DNA from: Acidobacteriaceae bacterium
GTDB taxonomy: Bacteria; Acidobacteriota; Terriglobia; Terriglobales; Acidobacteriaceae
Assembly (NCBI GenBank): GCA_003151335.1
Contig: PLXE01000036.1
Coordinates: 110,825-174,824 of the forward strand
Length of the DNA: 64,000 nt
Direction: 5' to 3'
This document shows positions 1-11,945 of this stretch, piece after piece (positions within the stretch are counted from its first letter, which is position 1; every line of letters begins with the position of its first letter). The notes below the pieces were generated by a model, which saw nothing but the letters and a program-made list of their open reading frames with translations, was not told the DNA's origin and did not search any database. Both the position numbers and the translations under genes were made by a program.

Positions 1-257
1 TCGCGCCGCGTGGCGATGCCGTCGGCCACCTTGCGCAGAACGCCGGCGCGCTGCTGCGACGTCATCTTGCGCGTCACCTCGAAGGCCCGCACCGCCGACT
101 CGATGGCCACCTCGACGTCGTCGCGCTCCGCCTCCGATACCACCGCCAGCACGCTGTGATCGTAGGGCGAGGTCACCACGACTTCGCGCCCGTGCGTGCT
201 CCAATTGCCATTGAGAAAAAATCCGAAGCTGCGAGTGGGAGTTATGGTTTGGCTCAT
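1..257 (-). CDS. NAD(P)-dependent aldehyde dehydrogenase, N-terminal part (cut by window edge)
   Basis: The ORF track misses this partial gene because it runs off the left edge. Reading the minus strand from the ATG at 257 gives about 85 residues beginning MSQTITPTRSFGFFLNGNWS and containing VTSPYDHSVLAVVSEA and VEVAIESAVRAF. This is the usual N-terminus of the aldehyde dehydrogenase superfamily: the 'F.NGEW' opening, the 'P.....V..V' strand, then 'D...A...A..AF'. A GGAGGT ribosome binding site lies 7 bases before the ATG, which fixes the start. The catalytic Cys and Glu lie outside the window, so the substrate cannot be named; the family oxidises aldehydes in the cytoplasm. Confidence 0.85.
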   Translation of the reverse strand, partial: MSQTITPTRSFGFFLNGNWSTHGREVVVTSPYDHSVLAVVSEAERDDVEVAIESAVRAFEVTRKMTSQQRAGVLRKVADGIATRR

Positions 258-408
258 GTTCGATACCTCCGGCGCCCTGCAGGCCTGCTGGCAAAGATTG
301 TAGCGCCGTTCTTGCCCTGGTTGGAGCGAAGTTCAGCCGACGGTGGATCTGCGTATTAGCCGTGAGCATTCAGCTGTCAGCCACCAGCCAAATCGTGGCA
401 ACCAATGC

Positions 409-1065
409 CTAGTGTGCGCAGTCGCCATCGTCGCAACCTTCGCCGCGCAATCCTTGCACGCCCTCGCGCGCGATTATTGGCGTCATGATCAGCGCGGCAA
501 CCGGATCGGCCCACCACCAGCCCCGCAGCGCATGCAGCAGCAATCCCGCCAGCAGGATGGCGGAGAGATAAGCGCAGAAGTCGGCCTGGCGCGAGTCGGC
601 ATGAAGTGCGCGACTGCCCATTTGCGCGGCCACGCGACGCTTGGCCCGGCCCAGCATCGGCATCACCACCACCGCGGCCAGCGCGATCAGAATGCCGGGA
701 ATGCTGCGCTCCGGCTGGGCTTTGGTCCAGAGCGCGCGAAGCGATTCTGCTGCCACGTAGGTCGCAAGCAAGAGAAAGCAGATTCCCACCAGGCGATGCG
801 CTGTGCGTTCGATGCGCTCGCGTCGCAGCGGATCGTCTTCGGCGCGCAGACGCCACAGCAGAATTCCTGCCGAGATGGTTTCGATCACCGAGTCGAGACC
901 GAAGCCCACCAGAGCGATGCTGCCGGCCAGCAGCCCGGCGATGAGCGCAACCGCCGCTTCGAAACCATTCCAGGCAATCGTGAAATATTCCAGGCGCCGG
1001 CCGCGCGCAACCAGGGCGGTGCGATCACGTGCTACGGGCGCGCTTGCGGGATGGATGGGCTTCAT
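409..1065 (-). CDS. cation transporter, CDF-like membrane domain
   Basis: A 218-residue membrane protein starting MKPIHPASAPVARDRTALV. It has about five hydrophobic segments and the cation-diffusion-facilitator-like sequence GFGLDSVIETISAGIL, followed later by LHADSRQADFCAYLS and a GWWWADPVAALI segment. The acidic and His residues in the second and fifth segments resemble the metal site of CDF exporters. The cytoplasmic C-terminal domain of classical CDF proteins is absent, as in the short 'cation transporter' subgroup. The protein ends in a Cys/His/Asp-rich tail (GCDDGDCAH) that could bind metal. The ORF track's 284-residue version begins upstream inside a dispersed repeat; the ATG at 1065 is the homology-consistent start. 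The metal is unknown. Confidence 0.8.
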   Translation of the reverse strand: MKPIHPASAPVARDRTALVARGRRLEYFTIAWNGFEAAVALIAGLLAGSIALVGFGLDSVIETISAGILLWRLRAEDDPLRRERIERTAHRLVGICFLLLATYVAAESLRALWTKAQPERSIPGILIALAAVVVMPMLGRAKRRVAAQMGSRALHADSRQADFCAYLSAILLAGLLLHALRGWWWADPVAALIMTPIIAREGVQGLRGEGCDDGDCAH

Positions 1066-1120
1066 TCGTGAGAGAGTATAAGCGCGTCGTGATTCGGTTG
1101 CGTTGATCGTCAGAGAACCG

Positions 1121-1181
1121 CAGGTCCTTCGACTCGGTCGAAAGTCATTCACCACCCTTCGGCTTCGCTCAGGGCAGGCTC
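1121..1181. repeat. dispersed 'CTTCGACTC...GCTCAGG' repeat (family R1), copy a
   Basis: The block reads GGTCCTTCGACTCGG, then CACCCTTCGGCTTCGCTCAGGG. Related cores (TTCGACTC ... GAGC/CTCAGG/CTCGGGATGACA) recur at about 2477, 6081, 14499, 19106 and 53905. In one frame it encodes the familiar spurious peptide CPERSRR, which explains why the ORF track over-extends the transporter gene. Confidence 0.7.
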
Positions 1182-1230
1182 CGGCACGGAGAACACGGAG
1201 TTTTGTTTGGCTCGGGAATCGTATTTGGCT

Positions 1231-1284
1231 GGCTACTAGTTGCTGACTGCTGACAACTGGCAACTGGCTACTGACAACTGCCCA
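1231..1284. repeat. degenerate heptamer array
   Basis: Units of exactly 7 bases can be read in register: GGCTACT AGTTGCT and so on (GACTGCT, GACAACT, GGCAACT, GGCTACT, GACAACT). The array ends right at the rlpA stop codon (1285-1287). Similar arrays recur at many gene borders in the window. Confidence 0.8.
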
Positions 1285-2013
1285 CTAATCCAGCCTGACC
1301 AGAAACACTCCGCCCTCTCTCACGTGGGTCTTACTGGCGACTTCTTGCGCCTTCCGTTTGTCGTCGCCAGGAGGGCGCAGCCGCACCCACTCTCCCGTAG
1401 GCCCGGTGAACTGGATGACATCGGCGCCTTCATAGTGGTCCTGCAGCTTCTCTTTCAGCTTGCGGGCTTCGCGCTCGTTCTGGAATGCGCCGATCTGCAC
1501 GCACCAGCGGCCGCCTTCTGCAATCGGCGCCGGCGCGGATAGGACCTCGACTTTCACTTCCGCGGTGCCCGGCCGCCAAACATCCACTGCCTTCGCCGCC
1601 GCCAGCGACAAGTCGATAATGCGGTCTTCGACGAACGGCCCGCGATCGGTGATGCGCACCACCGCCGCATGTCCCGTGGTTTGGTTGGTCACGCGCACTA
1701 CCGAGTTCATCGGCAGCGTGCGATGCGCCGCGGTCATGCTGTTCTGGTCATAAACCTCGCCGTTGGCGCCGCGATGGTGATGATAGGGCGGCCCGTACCA
1801 ACTGGCCAATCCGGTTTCCACGTAGATGGGTTTCGCGCCGCGCGGAACTGGCGCTGGCTTGGCGTTGCCTTCGGTGCTGGCAGGCGGCGCAGCTTCTCCG
1901 ACGCTGGGCGGAGGAGGAACAGGATGAGCGCGAGCGGTCTTATGCCCGCCGCAGGCCGAGAGCAGCAGCAGCGCCGTGCCCACGAAGATGAGAGACGGGA
2001 CTCGCGTGGTCAG
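1285..2013 (-). CDS. rlpA: RlpA-like septal ring lytic transglycosylase lipoprotein with SPOR domain
   Basis: The protein has a lipoprotein signal ending LLLLSAC, a Pro-rich linker, a double-psi beta-barrel RlpA domain (GLASWYGPPYHHHRGANGE, then VRVTNQTTGHAAVVRITDRG with the conserved DRGPF) and a C-terminal SPOR domain (WCVQIGAFQNEREARKLKEKL). RlpA proteins cleave denuded peptidoglycan glycan strands at the septum and are anchored to the outer membrane. The ORF track starts at a GTG at 1983, which would leave a signal peptide with no positive n-region. Extending to a CTG at 2013 adds TTRVPSLIF, giving a proper lipoprotein signal. That CTG overlaps the upstream TGA as CTGA. The start is therefore inferred. 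It probably shares an operon with the small gene upstream. Confidence 0.85.
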   Translation of the reverse strand: MTTRVPSLIFVGTALLLLSACGGHKTARAHPVPPPPSVGEAAPPASTEGNAKPAPVPRGAKPIYVETGLASWYGPPYHHHRGANGEVYDQNSMTAAHRTLPMNSVVRVTNQTTGHAAVVRITDRGPFVEDRIIDLSLAAAKAVDVWRPGTAEVKVEVLSAPAPIAEGGRWCVQIGAFQNEREARKLKEKLQDHYEGADVIQFTGPTGEWVRLRPPGDDKRKAQEVASKTHVREGGVFLVRLD

Positions 2014-2255
2014 CTCTTTTTCTGCTTCTTGCCGGCATCCATCATGTCGGCTGCCTGCTTCAGCTTTTCGCTGGCAATGCGCAACCCAGTGCTGGAGTGC
2101 TCGCGAATGGCGGGCACCAGTTCATTGTTGATGTAGGCAATGAGCGTCTGCGTTTCCTCTTCGATGCGTTTCGACGCATCGCCCAGCACATCGTCCAACC
2201 GCGCACCAGCCGTCTGGAACGGACGCCCAGTCTTTGTGCTTTTCTCCTTCACCAT
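2010..2255 (-). CDS. small conserved hypothetical protein
   Basis: An 81-residue soluble protein starting MVKEKSTKTGRPFQTAGARLDDVL, predicted mostly helical (ASKRIEEETQTLIAYINNEL, then RIASEKLKQAADMMDAG) with a Lys-rich C-terminus. No family is recognised. The start at 2255 is preferred over the ORF-track start at 2324 because a GGTGG-type site precedes it and because a strong promoter on this strand (2296-2324) would place the transcription start inside the longer version. Its stop overlaps the proposed rlpA start, so the two genes are likely translationally coupled. Confidence 0.7.
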   Translation of the reverse strand: MVKEKSTKTGRPFQTAGARLDDVLGDASKRIEEETQTLIAYINNELVPAIREHSSTGLRIASEKLKQAADMMDAGKKQKKS

Positions 2256-2295
2256 GGGGCCACCTTGTGAGCCGCAGAATTTGTCACGCACAGAA

Positions 2296-2324
2296 ATTAT
2301 GGGATGGATGGCGGCCATGGTCAA
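2296..2324 (-). promoter_or_regulatory. sigma70-type promoter for the small gene and rlpA
   Basis: On the minus strand TTGACC (2319-2324) is separated by 17 bases from CATAAT (2296-2301). Transcription would begin near 2289, about 34 bases before the ATG at 2255. Confidence 0.65.
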
Positions 2325-2348
2325 TTGGCAAGGACGGTACCCGGGGGG

Positions 2349-2446
2349 CAGTTGCCAGTAGCCAGTAGCCAGTAGCCAGTTGCCAGCAGTCAGTTGCAGC
2401 GCTCAGCACTCAGCAGTCGGCACTCAGCATTCAGCACTCAGCTAAA
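2349..2446. repeat. long degenerate heptamer array (about 14 units)
   Basis: Period-7 units read GTAGCCA three times in a row, flanked by GTTGCCA, then GCAGTCA and several GCACTCA/GCATTCA variants. With the next repeat and a short heptamer run at 2590-2614 it fills the 392-base gene-free stretch between the small gene and alaS. Confidence 0.85.
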
Positions 2447-2476
2447 AGTACTGTTTCGTATCAAAATCGTAGCTTT

Positions 2477-2532
2477 GTCATCCTGAGCGGAGGCGGCGCC
2501 GGGTTTGCGCCGCCGGAGTCGAAGGGCCCCTA
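2477..2532. repeat. R1 dispersed repeat, copy b, with strong hairpin
   Basis: TCATCCTGAGCGG, then a GGCGGCGC/GCGCCGCC stem, then GAGTCGAAGGGCCCCTA. The ending is the same as in the copy at 19106-19208. No gene lies in this stretch. Confidence 0.7.
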
Positions 2533-2647
2533 TCGCGAGCGGTCATTCGCCATCTGTCAGCCAACTTCCTGATGCGAAGCCTTGTTTGGCTGAATGCTGA
2601 CTGCTGAATGCTACCACCCGACTGCTGTTAGAATTTCCTCATTCCCT

Positions 2648-5581
<2,934 letters not shown>

Positions 5582-5616
5582 AAGAGGCGGCAAGAAACAG
5601 CCGCCAGGAGGGCTTT

Positions 5617-5973
5617 GTGCGCAAGATATTGATGCTGACTCTGGTGCTAATGGTCTCTGCCGTCTGGTTGCAGGCGCAAGATGCGGCCAAGACGAGCGGC
5701 AAGACGTCCGACCTGGAGACGATCGAAGGATGCCTGCAGCACTCTGCGGGGCAATACACGCTCATCGACAGCACGAACACGATCCATCACCTTGTAGGCG
5801 GCGGCGCAAGGCTCAGCCACCATATTGGCCACCAGGTTGAAATCACCGGTAAGCCCGGGGTGCGGACCCTGGACGCCACTCCTCAGGGCGGTGCATCCGC
5901 TGCGGTGGTGCAACCGATTATTGAGGTAAAGAGCGTCAAACATATAGCGGAGACTTGCACCTCCGGCAACTGA
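5617..5973 (+). CDS. small secreted protein of acidobacterial DUF5818-like type
   Basis: A 118-residue protein with a Sec signal peptide (MRKILMLTLVLMVSAVWLQAQ, probable cleavage after AQA) followed by one compact beta-rich domain: TIEGCLQHSAGQYTLIDS, then HHIGHQVEITGKPG. The 'GCL...G.YTL.D...L.GH.VE..G' pattern matches small periplasmic proteins common in Acidobacteriota, of unknown function. Two Cys residues could form a disulfide. The GTG start is fixed by AGGAGG five bases upstream. It follows alaS by 35 bases and may be co-transcribed with it. The family name is given with moderate certainty. Confidence 0.75.
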   Translation: MRKILMLTLVLMVSAVWLQAQDAAKTSGKTSDLETIEGCLQHSAGQYTLIDSTNTIHHLVGGGARLSHHIGHQVEITGKPGVRTLDATPQGGASAAVVQPIIEVKSVKHIAETCTSGN

Positions 5974-6050
5974 TTTGGGCGCGAAGGGCTCTGCTGAAGC
6001 GTCCGATGTCAAATTACGATTCGGACATGAATCGGCTTCCAGCCGCGCGC

Positions 6051-6067
6051 AGAGGGGCCTCTTTTTT
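6051..6067 (+). terminator. weak intrinsic terminator candidate
   Basis: AGAGGGGCCTCT is followed by a run of T (CTTTTTT). The stem is short (4-5 pairs), so this is tentative. A second small hairpin (GTCCGA/TCGGAC, 6001-6026) precedes it. It would end the alaS/secreted-protein transcript. Confidence 0.35.
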
Positions 6068-6080
6068 CCGGACGAACAGC

Positions 6081-6125
6081 AGGTCCTCGACCCGCCCGCC
6101 GCGGCGGGCTCGCTCGGGATGGCAG
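6081..6125. repeat. R1 dispersed repeat, copy c
   Basis: GGTCCTCGACCCGCC, then a GCCGCGGCGGG palindrome, then CTCGCTCGGGATGGCAG. It sits directly downstream of the hisS stop codon, where the hairpin could end that transcript. Confidence 0.6.
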
Positions 6126-6126
6126 C

Positions 6127-7410
6127 TTAATTATTAGTTCTTAAATGCGCTGCCAACTCCGTCCGCGGCACCTGCACCTGCTTACCGCTGGCCAGGTCCT
6201 TCACCGCGAACTGCTCTGCCGCCACTTCGTTTTCTCCGACAATCACGATGAATCGCGCCCCAACTTTCTCGGCACTCTCGAACGACTTCTTCAGCCGGAA
6301 CGTCTCATCGCCGATGTCGGCGCTGATGCCCGCGCGGCGCAACTCTCGCGCCAGCTTGAGCGCATGTCTGTTCATCCCCGCGCCCAGCGCAGCGATGTAC
6401 GCCTGCACCTTCCCGGCCGGCTCCTCACCCTGCGATTGCAACGCCAGAATCAGCCGGTCTTCCCCGATGGCGAAGCCGATGCCCGGCGCCTTCGGCCCAT
6501 CGAGCGACTCCGAAAGGCCATCGTAGCGGCCGCCGCCCAGTACCGCGCTTTGCGCGCCCAGTCCGCCGTGGGTGAACTCGAAGGTCGTGCGCGTGTAGTA
6601 ATCCAGCCCGCGTACCATGCGCTCGTTGATCGTGTAGGCGATGCCGACCGCATCCAGCATCGCACGCACCGCCGCAAAGTGCGCACGGCAAGGCTCGTCG
6701 AGATACTGGCTGATCTTGGGCAGCTTCTCGATGATCGGCTGGTCCGCTGGCACTTTGCAGTCGAGCACACGCAGCGGATTAGTCTCGGTGCGACGCTGGC
6801 AGTCGGCGCACATCTGCTGCACCACGGGCTGCAAAGCCTCGCGCAGCGCCTGGTTATAGCGCGTGCGATCTTCGGCGCAGCCCACGGAATTCAACTGCAA
6901 CTGCCAATCGCGCAGGCCGACCTCGTCGAGCAGCGTGGCCAGCATCTCCAGCAATTCCGCATCGCGCAACGGCGACTCGCTGCCCGCGCTTGGCGGCCCG
7001 ATGATCTCCGCGTCGATCTGATAGAACTGGCGGTAGCGGCCCTTCTGCGGACGCTCGCGCCGGAATTGCGGTCCCATGCAATACAGCTTCTGCAGCGTTC
7101 CTTTCTTGTCGAGACCGTGTTCGATGTAGGCTCGCACCACGCCCGCGGTGGCCTCCGGACGCAAGGTCAGCGACTGTGCCTTCTCGCTCTGTGCGCGCGC
7201 CTTGTCCTCCCAGGTGAACATCTCTTTGGAAACGATGTCAGTTTCTTCGCCCACGCTGCGCGAGAAGAGCTGCGTGTCCTCGAAGATCGGGGTGCGGATC
7301 TCGTGATAGTTGTAGCGCGCGAAGACGTCGCGCACCTGCGCCTCCACCCGGTTCCATAGGTCGGTGTCGGGTGGGAGAAGATCGCGAGTTCCACGGACTG
7401 CTTTGATCAT
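6127..7410 (-). CDS. hisS: histidyl-tRNA synthetase
   Basis: A 427-residue class II synthetase that charges tRNA-His. It has the HisRS motif 2 region (GPQFRRERPQKGRYRQFYQI), the histidine-specific MVRGLDYYTRTTFEF segment, GGGRYDGL, and a C-terminal anticodon-binding domain ending VPRTELAAHL. Length is normal for the bacterial enzyme. The start is taken at MIKAVRGTRDLLPP, the conserved HisRS N-terminus, five residues inside the ORF-track version. A period-7 array begins eight bases upstream of this start. Confidence 0.96.
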   Translation of the reverse strand: MIKAVRGTRDLLPPDTDLWNRVEAQVRDVFARYNYHEIRTPIFEDTQLFSRSVGEETDIVSKEMFTWEDKARAQSEKAQSLTLRPEATAGVVRAYIEHGLDKKGTLQKLYCMGPQFRRERPQKGRYRQFYQIDAEIIGPPSAGSESPLRDAELLEMLATLLDEVGLRDWQLQLNSVGCAEDRTRYNQALREALQPVVQQMCADCQRRTETNPLRVLDCKVPADQPIIEKLPKISQYLDEPCRAHFAAVRAMLDAVGIAYTINERMVRGLDYYTRTTFEFTHGGLGAQSAVLGGGRYDGLSESLDGPKAPGIGFAIGEDRLILALQSQGEEPAGKVQAYIAALGAGMNRHALKLARELRRAGISADIGDETFRLKKSFESAEKVGARFIVIVGENEVAAEQFAVKDLASGKQVQVPRTELAAHLRTNN

Positions 7411-7417
7411 GAGAATC

Positions 7418-7444
7418 AGTTTCAAGTTTCAAGTTTCAAGTTGC
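7418..7444. repeat. heptamer array (AGTTTCA units)
   Basis: AGTTTCA is repeated three times, then AGTTGCC. Its complement (GAAACTT/GAAACTC units) forms the array at 7531-7565, so the two face each other across the short hisS/carbonic anhydrase interval. Confidence 0.85.
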
Positions 7445-7530
7445 CACTGGAAGGTCTCTCGCCGCAACCGCCGCTTCCTTGGCTGTTAAATCCAGTGCTG
7501 TTTCGGCTGGACGAACCAGCGACCGGAACG

Positions 7531-7565
7531 GAAACTTGAAACTCGAAACTTGAAACTCGAAACTA
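7531..7565. repeat. heptamer array (GAAACTT/GAAACTC units) overlapping a stop codon
   Basis: Five exact-length units alternate GAAACTT and GAAACTC and end GAAACTA. The final CTA is the complement of the TAG stop of the carbonic-anhydrase-like gene. It is inverted relative to the array at 7418. Confidence 0.9.
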
Positions 7566-8081
7566 CTTCTTCCTCTCCGCCAGATAATTTTCCTTGTAGC
7601 CCAAATAATTCCGCGCGTAACGCAGGATCGTCTCCTGGTCCGCCTCGCTCAACCGCTTGCGCACCTTGCCGGGAACTCCCATCACCAGCGAGCCCGGTTC
7701 TACGATCGTTTCCTCGGGAATCACCGTGCCCGCCGCAATAATCGATCCCGCGCCTATGCGCGCTCCATTCAGGATGACCACGCCCATGCCGATCAGGCAG
7801 CGGTCTTCAACGACGCAGCCGTGCAGCGTGACCGAATGGCCCACGGTCACCCAATCGCCGACGACCACCGGCCACTGATTCAACATGCCGTGCAGCACGC
7901 TGCAATCCTGGATGTTGCTGTTGGCGCCCACCCGGATGAAGTGCACGTCGCCGCGCAGCACGGCATTCATCCAGACGCTGGCGTTCTCGCCCAGCACCAC
8001 GTCGCCGATCAACTGCGCCGAGTCGTCAACGTAACACGACGGCGGCACGGTCGGGCCAATTCCTTGGTAAGAGCGGATCAT
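7563..8081 (-). CDS. gamma-carbonic anhydrase-like left-handed beta-helix protein
   Basis: A 172-residue hexapeptide-repeat protein of the gamma-carbonic anhydrase/YrdA/PaaY family. It shows successive 'V.IG..' turns (LIGDVVLGENASVW, VVVGDWVTVGHSVTLHGC, VILNGARIGAGSIIAAG) and the family signature RGDVHFIRVGANSNIQD. Three His residues in RGDVHF, VGHSV and TLHGC correspond to the usual zinc site. The last 30 residues form the expected C-terminal helix. Members hydrate CO2 or act as CoA-related accessory proteins; which applies here is unknown. The stop codon is the last base triplet of a heptamer array. Confidence 0.88.
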   Translation of the reverse strand: MIRSYQGIGPTVPPSCYVDDSAQLIGDVVLGENASVWMNAVLRGDVHFIRVGANSNIQDCSVLHGMLNQWPVVVGDWVTVGHSVTLHGCVVEDRCLIGMGVVILNGARIGAGSIIAAGTVIPEETIVEPGSLVMGVPGKVRKRLSEADQETILRYARNYLGYKENYLAERKK

Positions 8082-8519
8082 TGCGTTCGTCGGTAAGTCT
8101 TTGAAAATACCATGCCAGACGCGTGAAGCGAAATGAAGACAGCGGCAGCTGACACCAGGCAGGCGGAGGTTATTGAGGGAAGAGGCTTTGCGGTTGGTTC
8201 TTGCGGGGTCGAACTCTCATTTCCTGTGCGCAAAACGGGGCCTCGCGGATGCCTTGCCCGCAAAAGTAGCACGACTTTGGCCTCAAAAGAGTAATGCCTG
8301 GGAGCTATTAAGTCCTTATATATCAGCTACCTAAAATTCACCTACGACGTTTTCGGCATGGGCAAAACCACGATCTTCGGATACAAGAGCAATAGCGCCT
8401 CTTTTGCCGTAAATGCGGCAACAATTTTAATCCCTAGGCACACCTTGATGCTGAAGAGCAGCACCGACGCCAGTTCGCACTTAAGAATCGAATCCGCAGT
8501 GGAAGAATCGGGGAATTGG
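8082..8519. other. gene-free stretch (438 bases)
   Basis: Nothing convincing is coded here. The 64-residue minus-strand ORF at 8078-8272 has no recognisable family or ribosome binding site. A small inverted repeat TTGCCG/CGGCAA lies at about 8404-8421, in a lower-GC segment that probably holds the promoter of the response regulator gene. Confidence 0.5.
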
Positions 8520-8879
8520 ATGGATGCAGTCCGCCAGAAGACGGTGCTCTGTATTGATGATGAGACCATTGGCCTGCGAGTGCGAAAGATCATGTTGGAG
8601 AACCATGGGCTCCGGGTACTCACCGCCAGCGATGGGCAGCAAGGGATAGCTCTCTTCGAGCAGAACAGTGTTGACCTGGTCGTGCTGGACTTCTACATGC
8701 CGGGCCTCAACGGGGGACAGGTAGCGGCCGAAATGCGCCGCCGCCGGCCCAAAGTCCCGATCATTTTCTTGTCGGCATACTTCTCCCTGCCGTCCGACGC
8801 GCTGGAGATTGCCGACGCCTTCATTACCAAGGGCGAACCGCCCGAAGTGCTTATCGAAAAAATTGAGCAACTCATGTGA
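8520..8879 (+). CDS. single-domain response regulator (CheY-like receiver)
   Basis: A 119-residue receiver domain with no output domain, starting MDAVRQKTVLCIDDETIGL. The acidic pair (DDE) is near residue 12, the phosphorylated Asp sits in VVLDFYMPG, the conserved Ser/Thr is in IIFLSAY and the Lys in FITKGEP. It would be phosphorylated by an unlinked histidine kinase and act by protein contact. The ORF-track start at 8358 adds 54 residues of no receiver character; the ATG at 8520 matches the domain boundary. No kinase lies nearby, so the pathway is unknown. Confidence 0.88.
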   Translation: MDAVRQKTVLCIDDETIGLRVRKIMLENHGLRVLTASDGQQGIALFEQNSVDLVVLDFYMPGLNGGQVAAEMRRRRPKVPIIFLSAYFSLPSDALEIADAFITKGEPPEVLIEKIEQLM

Positions 8880-8927
8880 AGGGACGAGCAATCGATTCCC
8901 GAGCTGCCAGCCGCCTGCAACCAGCCT

Positions 8928-9542
8928 TTACTCGCCCTTCCACTGATACGCGCCGGGCTGCGGCAGTCCCACATGCGCCAGCACGCGATTGACGAATTCG
9001 CGCGCGATCTCGTCGGTCGAGACCGGGCGGAAGTAAAACGCCGGGATCACCGGAAAGATGGTGGCGCCGGCTTCGGCGGCCAGCATCATGTTGCGCAGGT
9101 GGATCAGGTTGAACGGGGTTTCGCGCACGCACAGGATCAGCGGCCGGCGCTCCTTCAGGCAGACGTCGGCGGCGCGCTCGATGAGCTGGATCGCCATTCC
9201 ATGCACGATGCGCGCCAGCGTCCCCACACTGCAAGGCAGCACGATCATGGCGTCGGTCCGATAGGAACCGCTGGCCACATTGGCCCCGATGTCCGAATTG
9301 TTCTGCTGGCAGATTTTCTGCGAAGGCCGTCCCAACAGTTTCTGGATCAACTCATTGCGGCCCGACACCTGAAGTTCTTCGGCCATCACCCGCAGGCCGC
9401 TGTCGGAGAGAATAAGATTGACGTTGGCGACGCGTTCGTCGCAGTCCAACGCATCCAGCAGGTGCTTGGCGAAGATGGAGCCACTGGCGCCGGTGATGGC
9501 GACGGTCAAGGTCTGCGGTGCTGTAGGGGTCTGCGCCAGCAT
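8928..9542 (-). CDS. ubiX: flavin prenyltransferase UbiX
   Basis: A 204-residue flavoprotein of the UbiX/Pad1 family, which attaches a dimethylallyl group to FMN to make the prenyl-FMN cofactor of UbiD decarboxylases. It shows the N-terminal FMN loop TVAITGASGSIFAKHLLDAL, the conserved MIVLPCSVGTLARIVHG segment, and KERRPLILCVRETPFNLIHL followed by FPVIPAFYFRP. Length is normal. No ubiD lies beside it in this window, so its partner decarboxylase (menaquinone route or another) is elsewhere. Confidence 0.95.
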   Translation of the reverse strand: MLAQTPTAPQTLTVAITGASGSIFAKHLLDALDCDERVANVNLILSDSGLRVMAEELQVSGRNELIQKLLGRPSQKICQQNNSDIGANVASGSYRTDAMIVLPCSVGTLARIVHGMAIQLIERAADVCLKERRPLILCVRETPFNLIHLRNMMLAAEAGATIFPVIPAFYFRPVSTDEIAREFVNRVLAHVGLPQPGAYQWKGE

Positions 9543-9636
9543 CTAAGCTTCACATCGTATCACTCGGCCGTGGCGGGTTCGGCAACCGCACCGATGGGCC
9601 CGGTACAATCCTCTGGTAGGACTTGCATCTTGAGTC

Positions 9637-9695
9637 TCGAAACTTGAAACTGGAAACTCGATTCTTGCCTGACTACTGGCTCCTGACGACTGCCC
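9637..9695. repeat. heptamer array between ubiX and larB
   Basis: Units TCGAAAC, TTGAAAC, TGGAAAC, TCGATTC, then a looser tail GACTACT/GGCTCCT/GACGACT. It ends one base before the larB start codon. The GAAAC core matches the arrays around hisS. Confidence 0.75.
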
Positions 9696-9696
9696 C

Positions 9697-10446
9697 ATGA
9701 CTTCTGACGCCATCAAGAAACTGTTCGACCGGGTAAAGCGAGGCAAGCTCTCTGCCGAGGAAGCGGTGCAGCGGCTGCGACATCTTCCCTTTGAGGACCT
9801 GGGCTTCGCCAACGTGGACCATCATCGGACGTTGCGAGTGGGCATGCCCGAAGTTATCTTCGGACCGGGAAAAACTCCACAGCAGTTTGCGGAGATTTTC
9901 GCGCGACTGGCGCAACCCGGCCACAACGTGCTGGCGACGCGCGTTTCGCCGGAGCAATCTCGCGCCGTGAAGCGCAAGTTTCGCAAAGCCGAATTCCACG
10001 AGCTGGCGCGCGCCATCACGCTCACGCAGGACAAGACTGTTTACGGCAAAGGGAAGATCGTCGTGGTTTCCGCCGGGACCAGCGACGTTCCGATCGCCGA
10101 AGAAGCGGTGGTCACGGCGCAGGCGATGGGCAACGAGGTGCAGCACGTGTACGACGTGGGAGTGGCCGGCATCCATCGGCTGCTGGCCCGCCGCGAAGCG
10201 CTGACCCAGGCGCGCGTGGTGATCGTCTGCGCCGGAATGGAAGGCGCGCTGCCCAGCGTGGTCGGCGGCCTGGTCGGCGTGCCGGTGATTGCAGTGCCCA
10301 CCAGCGTCGGTTATGGCGCTTCCTATGAGGGAATCGCAGCCCTGCTCGGCATGTTGAACTCCTGCGCCTCGAACGTCAGCGTGGTGAACATCGACAATGG
10401 CTTCGGCGCTGGCTACGTAGCGTCCATCATCAATCGGCTGGAGTAG
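9697..10446 (+). CDS. larB: LarB, pyridinium-3,5-biscarboxylic acid mononucleotide synthase
   Basis: A 249-residue protein of the LarB family, whose C-terminal half resembles PurE-type AIR carboxylase. LarB carboxylates nicotinic acid adenine dinucleotide and hydrolyses it, the first step to the nickel-pincer cofactor of lactate racemase and relatives. Conserved segments are [70 protein letters not shown] and [11 protein letters not shown]. Its usual partners larC and larE are not within the window. Heptamer arrays flank it on both sides. Confidence 0.95.
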   Translation: MTSDAIKKLFDRVKRGKLSAEEAVQRLRHLPFEDLGFANVDHHRTLRVGMPEVIFGPGKTPQQFAEIFARLAQPGHNVLATRVSPEQSRAVKRKFRKAEFHELARAITLTQDKTVYGKGKIVVVSAGTSDVPIAEEAVVTAQAMGNEVQHVYDVGVAGIHRLLARREALTQARVVIVCAGMEGALPSVVGGLVGVPVIAVPTSVGYGASYEGIAALLGMLNSCASNVSVVNIDNGFGAGYVASIINRLE

Positions 10447-10448
10447 TT

Positions 10449-10508
10449 CAGTTGCCAGTTGCCGGTAGTTGGCTAACCCACTCACCACCAACCCCTAGCC
10501 CCTAGCCC

Positions 10509-10512
<4 letters not shown>
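10449..10512. repeat. heptamer array between larB and purB
   Basis: AGTTGCC, AGTTGCC, GGTAGTT, GGCTAAC, then CCCCTAG, CCCCTAG, CCCCTAA. The purB TAG stop (complement of 10509-10511) falls inside the last unit. Confidence 0.8.
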
Positions 10513-11816
<1,304 letters not shown>

Positions 11817-11945
11817 GCGAGCTCCTTAGCAACCTGTGCGCAATTTTGCGGAAAGGAAAACTCTTCATTGTAACTGCTGGCGCGAAATGGGCTTCGATTT
11901 TCGCGCAAAACTAAAGCTGGCGGAGGTTTTGCCGATGACTGGGGA

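Noticed and set aside
2349-2446. CRISPR array
   Set aside because: Units are 7 bases with no spacers, and no cas genes are in the window.
8200-8280. tRNA-like GGGGTCGAACTC in the gap before the response regulator
   Set aside because: The rest of the cloverleaf (acceptor stem, D arm, anticodon arm) cannot be formed.
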